A stretch of 64,000 nucleotides of DNA from Clusia tigrina. Lineage: Eukaryota; Arthropoda; Insecta; Diptera; Clusiidae. The notes below the pieces were generated by a model. That model was not told the DNA's origin and made no database searches. It saw nothing but the letters and a program-made list of their open reading frames with translations. The first letter of the stretch is position 1; the number at the start of each line of letters is the position of its first letter. The position numbers and the translations under genes were made by a program. Below are positions 10,501 to 22,500 of the stretch, piece after piece. Where the stretch lies: the NCBI GenBank assembly GCA_920105625.2, contig OV050033.1:3638001-3702000 (forward strand), in the 5' to 3' direction.

Positions 10501-13500
10501 TTAACAAATTGAATTGCTCTCATCATCAAGAGTCTTTTGTCTATAGTGAGTTCCGTTCCTAATATTTACAAATTGTATTCCTATCACCATCGAGAGCCTA
10601 TTGTGTACCTTTTAATATTAACAAATTGAATTGCTCTCATCGTTCAACTTTCTTGTTGTTCTCTAAGAAAGCGGCAATGTGGCATAATAATCGTAGTTTC
10701 GTGGCTCGTTGTGTTCGTCTAGGAACTATTTTCTAATAACAGCTCATGTAGAGATCTTTATCTCAAGTTGTTCGTCTCTGCATTCGTACTGCTTCATGGA
10801 GAGCAGCAAAGAATGTTGTTGCCATTGCGACTTGTGATGTTCTTGTCGCAATCAAAATAAATGCCAACCACAACTTTGGGTCTCGTGTTATTCCCACTTG
10901 ACATTCAACCAAATGATCAACCCTATCATATCCGACAATTTCCTTTTCGTGTTCCATCACAGCGGAGTTGTTTTTGCCATACCCCCCCTAGCCTAGTCAA
11001 GTCAATTGATTCCAACTGAAGTTCAATTTGAAAGCTTGTAGCTCTGTTCAATCCATCCGCCTGCTGCATATGCTGCCTGTCCTGTCTCGCGCTTGTTGGT
11101 CCGTTTTTGCTCTGCTGGTGGTTGTTCACAGCACTTCCCGGAGCCTGCCTGCTCGTCGCATGCCAAACTAGTATAAGTTTAAGTTAGTGTCTTTTTTGCC
11201 TCAGTTATGAGTTAAAAGTGTACTTTTTATCTAAACATTTTAAGTTATGTTGGCACCAATCCGTGTTTCAAATACGTGCTGCAGAAAGTTGCGCCGCCAA
11301 CGACAACTCAACCAGTTCTGGAAGATCTTTCGATTTTATTGTATTGGCACTTGTTTGCAGTGCGTAGTGGGTGCTTAAGAAATCTCCTTCCAGAAAATTC
11401 TTTCTATTGATTCTATTTGAGACAGCGAGTCTTATCCCCGACATAGCGAAATGGAGAGGAGGAGTAGCCGGAAACGTCACGCAGTTACTGTATGGCCACA
11501 TATACTTTTGCAAGCATCTACACCGAAGGGGAACATTCGAACTTGGATTTACTCTGAACTCAATTGAAAATTCTCACACAGATTTAATACAAAGGTCCAA
11601 ACATCACCCCAATCGCCATGTCAGAGGGGTCCCTCACACAACTTTTCCTTTTGTCAACTGAGTTGTATGAAGGACCCCTCTGACATGGCGATTTGTGTGC
11701 TGTTTAGACCTATGTATTACATCTGTGGGACAATTTTCAATTGGGATCAGAGTAAATGTCTTATGAGAATTGTGTAATGGAACACTAAGGGTTATTCAGA
11801 GTTCTTTTGAAGTCCGTTTATCCACTCTTGAACCTCATATAAACTTAGGCAATTCTGGTCAGTATTGGGCTTGACTTTCTTTGACTTTGAAACTGCAGAA
11901 TTAGCATATATTGAGGACTCCAGCATGTTGGTTTTATTGTGGGATTTATTATTGCCCCTATCTCAGATGATGGACTCTGGAAATCTCACAAGTACCGAAA
12001 GAATTTCAACAGCCCTGGTGCAGCTTGACCGCCTGCCTCTGAATTATATTTTCAGTTGCTTGGGAGTTCATTGTTCAAAAGGCATACGTATACAAGCCAA
12101 ACTACTGCGTTGGCATGAGTGCAAGGTATTGGTTATTTGTCATTACAATAGTGAGATCCTTTTTGTCGCTCTCCCGAAGAAGTACTCTATTAGGGGGGCT
12201 CCAGAACCCTCCCAGCAAAGTTCCCCTTTCGAGTATGTGGCTTAAGTCTTTTGTTTTCACATATCCCCGTGGTCTCCTCACTTTTTCACCCGCTACGAAT
12301 TGCCTTGCCCATCTACGAAATTAACGTGTTTTCTGAATAAATATAATGAACCCATTCCGCTGGAATTTGAACTCCGTTTGAAAGTTATTTACGAGTCATC
12401 CATGCGCCAAGGCGCGGATTCCATCTTTGTGCGTACGTCGGAAGATAATTAAAAATGTAAATTTAGTTGATTGTAGGGCGGGCATGAAGAGTTCAAATTC
12501 CACGTACAACAGAAACTATTTTGAGCTCTTTCTCGTTGTGGGTGATTAGTTATGTTGCGCCTATCTAAGACGCTGGACTCTGGAAATCTCACAAGTACCG
12601 AAAGCATTTCAACAGCCGTGGCAGATGTTTGAAATTCCACAGTTAACAAATTACTCAGCAGCACGAAGCGTTTAATCCCAGTAATTAGCATAATTCCAAT
12701 TTTCCACAGCGCCGAACACATTCTGGACTATAATTAAAAACACAAAATAAATCTTCAGATTGAATCGCCCGCTCGCTCTCACCGCTTTCAACACACGCCA
12801 GACAAACGCAAGCGGATCGCCTCAAATTACTCCAAAAGACGAGGCTAAAAAAAAACAAAACTCAAGCACTGCTCAGGCAGAGAACAAAAAATGCCCTCAA
12901 CTCAAAAATATGCCAAGACAGCTGCGGCGCACATGCGCAGAAGAGCCTTTTATAAAAATCACCATAAAATGCAAACACGGCAGCAAAAACGATTGGAAAC
13001 CAAAAAGAAAAAGGAGAGAAATAAAAACCAAAAGAATTTTAATTTCCGATGTTATCAGATGCACGCAGGCAACGGCCAGCAGCAGCCTCAGTGCTGGCTG
13101 CTCCTGCCAAACACTCACCACTGGCAGCAGCAATAGTAAAATAACTGCTGCCTACGAATAATGATTATGCGCTATTAACATTAAATGGAAACGAAAACGC
13201 TGGTGCCGATATTCCAACAACAACAACAGCAGCAGCAGCAGCAGCATCACCAGCGGGAACAGCACACGAACGCATCATCCAGAGTCGCATTAAAAAAGGA
13301 AAAGAACAGAAAACCCACAACGAAAAAATGCTCGCTTAAAAACAATTCACGCAATCAGCAAAGGAGGACAGCTGAAGGCAGGCACACCAAAATGAAGGGT
13401 TCTTACTTAAGTGTGGAGTATGTGTTCTGTTTCTTTATTCGTTTTTTGCTGAAAGGAATGTTGGGACCATCTTCCAGAAAGAGGAAAATAACCAAAAGCA

Positions 13501-16500
13501 AGCAACAAAATAAGAGAACACAAAAATCAGCATCGTCATCAGCAGCATCATCAATATTATTACAATCAAGCGTCAGTAATACAGAAGCAGCGAGCCAACA
13601 AAATTCCAATCTATCGGCAACAGCTACAGCTATAGCAGCAGCAACAACAAAACAACCACAACAACAACAACAACAACAGCAACGAAGACAGCAATAGTGG
13701 TGGCAACAGCATTGCATACATTGGAGAACGAGTATAACGCAACATTAATGACAGTTGAAGCAACAGCAGCAGCAGCATCGCCTGCACCAACATCGCCAGC
13801 ACCAACACCGATGGCACAAATAACAACAACAACAACAAAGGAAGCAACAATAGCATAACAGCAGCAGGCAGCAAGAAGTAGCCACAGCAACAGCCAAAGC
13901 CAGAGCCAGAGCCAGAGCAGCAGCTTCATAAGTAAACCAAAGTCGAAAGTGGTTGAGGAATTTTTTAAAAGGTTGTTTCAAAATGCAGCAAGGTGCCTAA
14001 AGTAGCTCATTAGATGCAGTGTGCTGCCTGGCGGTGGAGCACAGGGCCGGTTCAAGCAGCATCATTCATACACACATGAGGGGACTTTCCATTATCTTCA
14101 ATTGGACACGACTGATTGATGGAGAAGGGCGCCCGAGGCTAGAGAGAAAAGTATGATATCGGTGTGTTGGGAGTGGTATGGAATATATATTTTAATAACT
14201 GATATATAGTTATATATTAAAAGACTTTGTCTTATTGTATAATTTTAAACAATAAATTGAAATTGGAAATTGAATTGGAAATTGGAAATATGGACGTTTG
14301 ATCTAATTAGATATAGAGAAATCGGCTCAGAAAACATACAAGCATATACCAGAGAAGACATATGAGCGACATACATGTTGAGACGGAAATAGAGAGTCAA
14401 ATATAGGAGTCCATATCAGTAATTAAAATTAATGATCCTTTTACCGACGTACAATTACACAGAAAATTCAATGAACATATAAGACAACGACATCGGGTTG
14501 CTGCTAACATATTTTGCATCAGTCCCAACATATACACCCACATACTAGCTTTAGATTCTTCCTCATGAGTCCATATTTAGTACCATCTGACAATTGTTTG
14601 TAGAGGAATAAGTGCCTAAGCTCTTGGTAAAGAATTAATTCCTTTGTCTCTTGCCTATTCAGCGTTGGGGTTGTAGTCGCAGAGACTCGCAGTTTTTGAG
14701 CTGTTGTTAACTCCTAGAAATACCATATTCCCCAAGTAGCATTGGCGTTTCTCTTTGGTGGCAGGTATTCTATAAACATAGCATTCCCGTTTCGAGATAG
14801 GCGCAGTTTTCGGCTCTGTTTTCCGATAGTTTTCGGCTCTCTGTCCGATAGGTAGTAATGGGCATCAATGCCTGTGTGTTCTTCGGTGGTTCTCCGGCCT
14901 ACCCCACTTCACTAGGCCCTGTTGTAATGAATTTGTCTCCCATTTCTACACCAGTAGCACTGGAATAAGTGATTTTCTTTGATAGTTATTCCTGTGGAGT
15001 AGGTGCTGGTTCAGTATCATGTCTAAAGAGTGTTCAATCAATGGACTATTTTCTAATTACCAACTGATGAGCACTATGGATTAATGAATTGGCAATTGTT
15101 TAATTATTTTAATTGTTTCATTGCATATTAAACCCATTTAGCTATCAAACAATTGGCTTTCGGAGGAAGGGAACTTTATATAGTTCAACTTTTTCATTAG
15201 GTATGAATTTATAGAAGACTAGGTCCAAGCCAAGCTTGGAGGCAGATTTGTACTTCTTCTCTCAGGACATTCACATGAAGTTTAAGGTGGTCTACTATGA
15301 TTCCCTCGTCACACTATCAGATCAGGGCTTTGATAGAGAATTTTTACAATTATCATTGGTACTTAATTTAGTGAGCGTGTATAGCTTTAGACTTCTTCGC
15401 TGCGAACGCTTTACGGGGGAATATTGGCTCGTTTGGTTCCTGCCCAACTTTCCTATTACAAACTTCACAATCTGTCGGTCTGATCTCCCAACTGTGTACC
15501 TCGATTTCCGTGACCCATGATCATGCAATGAAAAGGTTGAGTAAGTGCATTAATTCATAGGCCATTAAAATTTGATGACGACGCCAGTGGCCTCAACAGA
15601 CACTCTCCGGAGGACAGCAGCCCTCTGCCCATTTGCAGTCCATCAGAACATCTTTAAAAATAATAATTTGTCTGGCCGCAGAAATTAAATACAACTAAAA
15701 AAACCAAAAAAAAACAAATACGAATATTCCAGCAAACAAAGAACAAAATTAAATGTACGAAAATCCTCCAAAATGAATCTCGTCGCAGGCAACAGAACGG
15801 CACCAACCCAGCCCTTGCTCCGTTGCAGGCAGGCAGCCAGGGAAGCAGCCGCAAAGGTATTTCGGTTATCGTGCCGGGCCGCGGACGGATGCTGGCTGGG
15901 CGCGTAGTTGCCGGCTCCAAAAATCGATCACACCTGCTGGAGCCGGCCCGGACGCCACTGCTGGCTCTGCTGGTGCCGTTGCCGCCGCTGCCGCCCGGTA
16001 CAGGAAACCCAAATAAAAGCAGAAATGTTTTCTTACTCTTTGCTGCTGTTGCTGCTGCGGTTGTTGTGTTGTTGTTGTTACGAGTAATTTTTATTATTTT
16101 GCTGTTATAGTCTCGCGGGCAGAGCCCCAGCCACGAGCACGCATCCACACACAGCCGCACTCACGCACGCACGCACGCGCAACAAAGTGAAATTCATATT
16201 CAGGTTCAGCGCAGCGCAGTGCAACAGGGGCCAGAGCAGCGGCGGTGGCGGCGGCAGCAACAGCAACTGCAGCAGCAGCAGGTTTTCAACATTTTTTGAT
16301 TGGACTCGCCGTGGTTGGCTAAGGCAGTCGCGCCGCGGCTCTGGTCATTTTGCGCTCTCCCTACCTGTTTCGCCAAGAAATGCCAACGTATATGGTGCTC
16401 GTACCCAGTTTCGGTGCACGTATCCAAAATCGAAACCAATGCCATTGATAGGCAGGAAGGCAGTCACAGGCACAGGCACAGGCTGAGCAGCGCGCAACGC

Positions 16501-19500
16501 ATGCCTGTGGCAGAGGCAGCAACTGCGGCAGCAGGCCAGCAACCTCTTTCTGCGGCCTGGCCCGGACGGGATGGACGCTGTCTTATAATTATTATCTTCA
16601 GCGCGGGCTTCATTTCTTATGCAGGAATTCTAATTTTTGTTTTCTGTAGCAATTTTTTAATTTATTTATTTTTGTTGTTGCTATTTTGTATATTTTTGTG
16701 TGCTTGTGTGTTTGTTTGTTTGTTTGTTTGAAAGTTATTTCGTTCGTTGGGTGCCCCCTTACAAAGTCGAGAGTTGAATCTTTCGAACCCATCCAAACCT
16801 GACCGAATGATCATGTTAAAGTTGACAACGAAATGTCTTCGCTTCAATAAGTTTTAATAAACCGATTTGTGTGCTGTTGTTGTTGTCGTTGTTGTCGTTG
16901 TTGGTTTTGGTTTTGGTTTTGATTGTTGTTGTTTTTGCTTTTTGTTTTTGGTGAGCTCGTCTCGTCATGCCCTTGAGATGTTATCGCATTTTGAATTGTT
17001 GAAAAAGAAAACATTTTTTTAAATAGTTAAGTTTTGATACGTTTATAACTGACAGACAAATGGATAAACGCACGGACAGACGGACGGACGGACAGGCAGG
17101 CAGGCAGGCAAGCACACAGACGGTGCTTCCACTTGTGTACTGAACTGTCCGGTCGTCCGTCCATCGTCTGTCGTCCGCCTGTTGGCATTTTTTTATTGTC
17201 TGTCAAAATGACGGAAAGGTCGTGCGTTCGTCCACAGCAAATTTGGAAGGATTGCTGCCACAGAACCGATTTTAAATTCTGATTAGTTTATTCTTTCACA
17301 AAAAGTTTGTGGAGAAAAGAAACCACACCAGAGCAGCAACAGCAACAGCAACAACAACAACACTGCTGATATGACCACATATAAAGTAAGATAAGCCTGT
17401 ATATGTATGGGACGACCTTGATCGTTGTTAATTGCATTCCCTTTTTGGCCACTTCCCTTAAAAACAGCATTGGCAAATTAACCAATGTAGGGTGAATTGA
17501 TCGAGGGTAGCTCAGGATAGTACGTCACAAAACACTCAAATCCGCAGACATCACATTTTGTGATTTGGTGTCCCTGAGAAAGTCTTTCGATTTATATTTC
17601 TTTGGGAGATCAACTCTCTCACTTATCAATAAGAATAACTTCCAGTGATATTTTCAAAAATTTTGCATTCATAACTGTTTTAGAACGATATCTGAAATAG
17701 AACTGGAGATATCTCCAATAGAATCAGAGATATCTCAAAGAGAATCAGAGATATCTCAAAATGAACCAGAGTTATCTCCAAGAGAACCAGAGATATCTCC
17801 AATAGAACCAGATATAGTTCAAAGAGAACCAGAGATATATCAAACTGAACCAGAGATATCTCAAATAGGACCCGAATATCTCAAATGGAACCAGACATAT
17901 CTCCAATAGAACCAGAGATATCTCCAAGAGAACCAGAGATATATAAAAAATAACCAGAGATATCTCGCATAGAACCAAAGATATCTCCAATAAAACCAGA
18001 GGTATATCAAATAAAATCAGAGATCGATGAGGACGAACTGAAAACTGTACTGCAACACAAATTTCCCGCAGAGGAAAGGAACAACTATATACTATATAGT
18101 ATAGAAAAGCTCCTTCTCTCAGTACGTTAAGTGCAAAACTCATGTTATTCCTCCGTTAAGTGTCATCCCGCTCATTCAGGTGCTTTGGTAGTTAAAAAAC
18201 TAGAATAGTTGAGGTTCCCAGGATATGAACAACGGCTTCATTTGGCTCCGGTAGAATTTCATCTGTTTCCTAAACTCAAAAGTTGCATAGTCTGGAACCA
18301 ATATCATTGCCATAATGATGTCATCAGCGCCGTAACTGTTTAGAGTTCATCCCAGCAATGATTTCCTTGAAGCGATCCAGAAGAAAGATTGGATTACTAA
18401 TTTTAATATCGGGGGAAATTTGACGCAAAGTAAAATGCTGTTTTCGTTCTATTCTTCAATCTGAAGAACCATTTCAAATGTCAATTGTGACTTTCAAACA
18501 TCAGAAAACTATGACTAGAATCAGACTTGAATAAACCGCACTCAGGAGACTTTTTTGTGAGGCGAATATGATGATGAATTGCGGAGAATCGTGTCTTCCA
18601 TGAAGATCACCACTAAGATCACTGAAAGAGTATTTTTCTTAAGAATAGCATTTGTTTTAGACAGTTTTGCCTAGAAAAGTGATGATATTACACGGTCTTT
18701 AATCACGAGACAGAGGTATGACTCGCTCAGTCACAAGATAGCTACGATTACCAGTAAATCTTGGAATGACCCATCCCACACTTTCTCAGCTGTACTAACC
18801 AACCAAAATATTTACTTCCTTTGACAACTAAACCAATAATAATGTGTTTGTTCTTCCTTGCAGATGGCGAATACATGTTTGCCGACCCAGAGAGCAAGCT
18901 CTCCAAGTACGGTCCAAAAAGTTGGCGTTCCTCGCACACTCATGTAAGTTCACCACAGACCTAAATTTCAGCTCAGTTGCATCTTTACTAATATGTTTTG
19001 GTATTTTTCTGTTGAACCACTTCCAGGGTCTAGATGCGAACGGACGACCTCTCCTAGAGTTACACTTCCGCGTGCAGTTCTACATCGAGAGCCCGTTCAT
19101 GTTGAAAGATGAGAGTTCCAGACACAACTACTACCAACAATTAAAATACAATGCCCTGCAGAGTGATATACCAAAAGAATATTCCGAGCAATCGATGATA
19201 CTGTTGGCGGGCCTCGCCTTGCAGGCAGATCTGGGGGATGCACCACACCAAGCGCTGGAGACGTCGACAGGAAACACAACAAAGGCGGTGGTAAAGGATG
19301 CTGGCTCAGGAGATTGTGGCAACGATGAGTCAGCAGCTGGGAAACTAAGCAAATCCAGATTGGTTCCACCCACTGCAAGTTCCCCAGCAACCTCGGCAAC
19401 AGTAACAGCAACAACAACAACGACTTTGCCAAAAATCAGCAAAAGAACGAGCAGCGCTACCAACGAACGGGTGCTGCGTCTTTCGGCGTACGTGGCTTCA

Positions 19501-22500
19501 ACGGCGCAGCCGGCTGTTCCGGGTACGGGCACAAATTCCACAACGTCATCATCCGCAGCATCAGTGTTTCCAGTCAGCGACAGTCTGAAGCGCAGTTTTG
19601 GTGTGGTAGCAGCGACGCTGTCGTCTTCTCCATCCACCACTTCGGTATGTCGCAGCGTCACTTCGGTGTCTGCTCGCACTACACCTCCTGCAGCCCCTCC
19701 CACCACCGCAGCTACGCCCGCATCCATTCCGCCGTCGGTGCAAGTGGACTACTTCCGGTTGGAGGACTACCTTCCGCCTGGCATACGTACTACCTGGGCC
19801 GCCAGTGCTCTCCGCGCCTGCCACCGCGAGAACCGCGGCATGTGTACTGCAGACGCCGAGCTGCATTATATCCAGCAGGCGTGCTTGGTCCACGACAGCA
19901 TCAATGCGCACACGTTCCGCATGCGTATGTCGAAGAGCGAGACCAGTCCCGGCAACTCTTGGTTTGTGGTGTACGCGAAAGGCATCAAAATATTCGGCAC
20001 TGGGGACACCGCACAACAGCAGATCACCTTCCTGTGGCCCAACATAACGAAACTCTCGTTCGAGCGCAAAAAGTTCGAGATACGGTCAGGAGACAGCAAA
20101 ATCACGCTCTACGCCTCGTCGGACGAGAAAAACAAAATGCTGCTGACACTCTGCAAGGAGACGCATCAATTCAGCATGAAGATCGCCGCTCGCTTGAAGG
20201 AGGTCATCAAGCGCGAGGAGGAGGAGAGCAACTGCCTGCACGCCTGCTACATTTACTCGCGCAGTCTGCACCTGCCGTACAAGAACAAGAGCGATCAGCG
20301 CATATCCGTCATATCGAGCACCAGTTCGAACACCACCTCGGGCATTGTCAGCGATCGGGTGCACTCGGAGGACGAATTGGAGATCATGATAAATTCTCCG
20401 CCGGCACCGATCGCGGCGCCTTCCACCGAAAGTTTAGCGTTGGCGCATCTCCTCGACCGACCGAGTGTGAGTCGCCAGACGTCGTCGGTGGGGCAGGTGT
20501 CGCTGAAGGATTTGGAAGAGCAATTGGCCGCTCTGACGGTGCGACAAGGGCAAAAGCAGCACACTGGCAACTCGGGCGGTGAATCGCCGACCGAACTCAG
20601 TAACACATCGATGGGTAATTCCTCTACCAGCGGATCCATTCCAACATCGTCACAACGCACAACGAACTCCTCAACCGCCACCGATTCGCCGAGCTCGCAA
20701 CACAATATTGGCTCGCAGTGTTCCTCCACTTGCAGCACCGTAGTAGTGACCTCGACGTCTGAGCCCACTACCAACGGGCTAACATCGCTGGCAGTGCATA
20801 CGAGTATAACTTCCAATTCGGCGCAGAGACGCAACTCCACATCCAGTAGTCTCGAGTTGGGCTTCAGCCACACAGCCCAGAACTCGACCTTGAGCGACGG
20901 GGAGTCCACATGCATTGAACATGATTTCATACCTTCCACACGCGACGAAACCGAAAGCGTTTCGGGGGTATACACTCTCACCCATGGAGCACCACCAACA
21001 GAAACCTCGGGGGTCTACACAATGCACAGCAGCGAGCTTACGGGTCAATCTTCAGAAATTGCCGAGTCCGAGAAGAGCTCCCACTATGGCATATTCCAGC
21101 CAGCTAAAAGTGAAATCAGCGACGACTCTCATCTGCACACAGAACATTCCAACTTGGACTCGGTGGATGGAGGAAACTACCGTGGCAAGCGCATCAAGAA
21201 TGAGGAATTTCGTCTGCGTTCCGATTCAAATCTCAGCACAAGTGGCTCCTTCCGCGGCGATGGTAGTGATCCAACGGACAACAAACACACGCTGCTCTCG
21301 GCTGAGGAATTGACGGATCTGATTGTTGGACGCGGCACTTATCCAAATCGTAAGACGGTGTCTAGCACACTCGACTCGGATTGTGACTATGTGACCCTGC
21401 CTTTGCCCATGAAAGGCGAATCGTACATACAAGGGCATCAGGACACCGCACCCTCAGAAGATCACGTCGAGGATCTGATAAATGATCTGTTGCCAACGGA
21501 TCCACCAGCTCCACCACAACGCATTGACAGCAATGGATTGAATCACACCAACCTCGCCAGTTTGAGCAACATACGCATGCGCTCTCCACCACCTTACAGC
21601 ACACGGCACGAGAAGACTGGTCTCTGCGGCCCGCCCGTGCGCAACTCTCTTCCGGCGCCTCATCCAGTCACAGCCTCACCACCAATTGCGCCCATGCCTA
21701 TCAAAGTGCCATCGAAATCTGCAACGCTGGAAGTGAAACCAACTGCGAAAATGGCTGCGCGGCTCCCAACACCGCCAGCAGCCGTTATACGCCGACGTGA
21801 CCCTCCGCCATATCCTGCGTCGACAAAACAGCGTCCCACGTCATTAATTTCCACCACTTCGTCAGCATCTTCCCTAAGCCATTCCAATAACGTAGTGTCC
21901 ACCGTCGGCGGCTCTATGACATCCTTGAAATCCGAGGAAATCACCGCCAGATTTATAACCACTCGGCCTCAAATCAGCATTCTGAAGGCCCACACCAGCG
22001 TGGTCAACGAAAATCACAAACCAAGTTACGCGTCCCCAACGCACTGCTCTTCGGCTACTTCGTCAACCGGTTCCATCTCGAGTCACCACTACATACCACA
22101 CAGTCATCTATCGCAGCACTCCGTGCACAACTCCAATTATGTGGGCGGTTCACAGGCTTCTCTCAGCTTGGGCCGTCATGCCATGGCGTCCGCAGCACAG
22201 TCGCACATGACTGCCGCGGCTGTTGCTCATGCTGCCGTCGGCGCCGGAGTCATTCCCAGCACCATTGGCATTCCGATAGTTCCTTACAGCCTGCATGGCA
22301 CACACAAGAGCATGTCCTCCCTGCATCAACAACCACCACCTCCGCCACCGCCATACCCGGACCTGAAGCCAACTGCCCGCACGTGTGTCTTGCTGCCAGT
22401 GATTAAGCCGAGGCAATTCCTACCACCGCCGCCGCCAAGTCTGCCACGGCAGCCGCCTCCACCGCCACCCGGCGTCTACACCAGCCAACTGGCGCGCAAA

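Larger units (their letters stand above)
7748..18863 (+). other. ex: second coding intron of expanded (11.1 kb)
   Basis: Donor gtgagt at 7748, acceptor ttccttgcag ending 18863. I find no nested gene that I can support. It contains triplet-rich low-complexity blocks, two foldback elements, three sets of direct or tandem repeats and a 21 bp minisatellite, each listed separately. A first intron of this size in a developmental gene often holds enhancers, but only short motif matches can be seen here. Confidence 0.85.
7434..19112 (+). other. overlapping alternative-frame ORF in expanded exons 1-4 (137 codons)
   Basis: Starting at tandem ATGs (7434, 7437), the frame -1 relative to Expanded is stop-free through exon 1 (34 codons), exon 2 (48), exon 3 (27 including the junction codon) and 28 codons of exon 4, ending at TGA 19110-19112 when all introns are removed. 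With intron 3 (18944-19026) retained, the same frame joins the Expanded frame at 19027 instead. Whether it is translated is unknown; it may be a chance product of codon choice. Confidence 0.25.

Noticed and set aside
10763..11129. Two overlapping minus-strand ORFs resembling part of a retroelement
   Set aside because: They are in different frames, and I could not identify a gag, pol or other motif.
13185..13981. Poly-Gln, poly-Leu and poly-Cys ORFs in the triplet-rich block
   Set aside because: They are open only because the triplets are open in all frames; there are no domains, splice sites or conserved ends.
18844..19026. Using the long unspliced frame that begins near 18844 as the start of Expanded
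   Set aside because: Its first codon is GTG, it crosses a clear acceptor (18863) and a clear donor (18944), and exon 3 in the other frame matches Expanded exactly. It is kept only as a possible retained-intron form.
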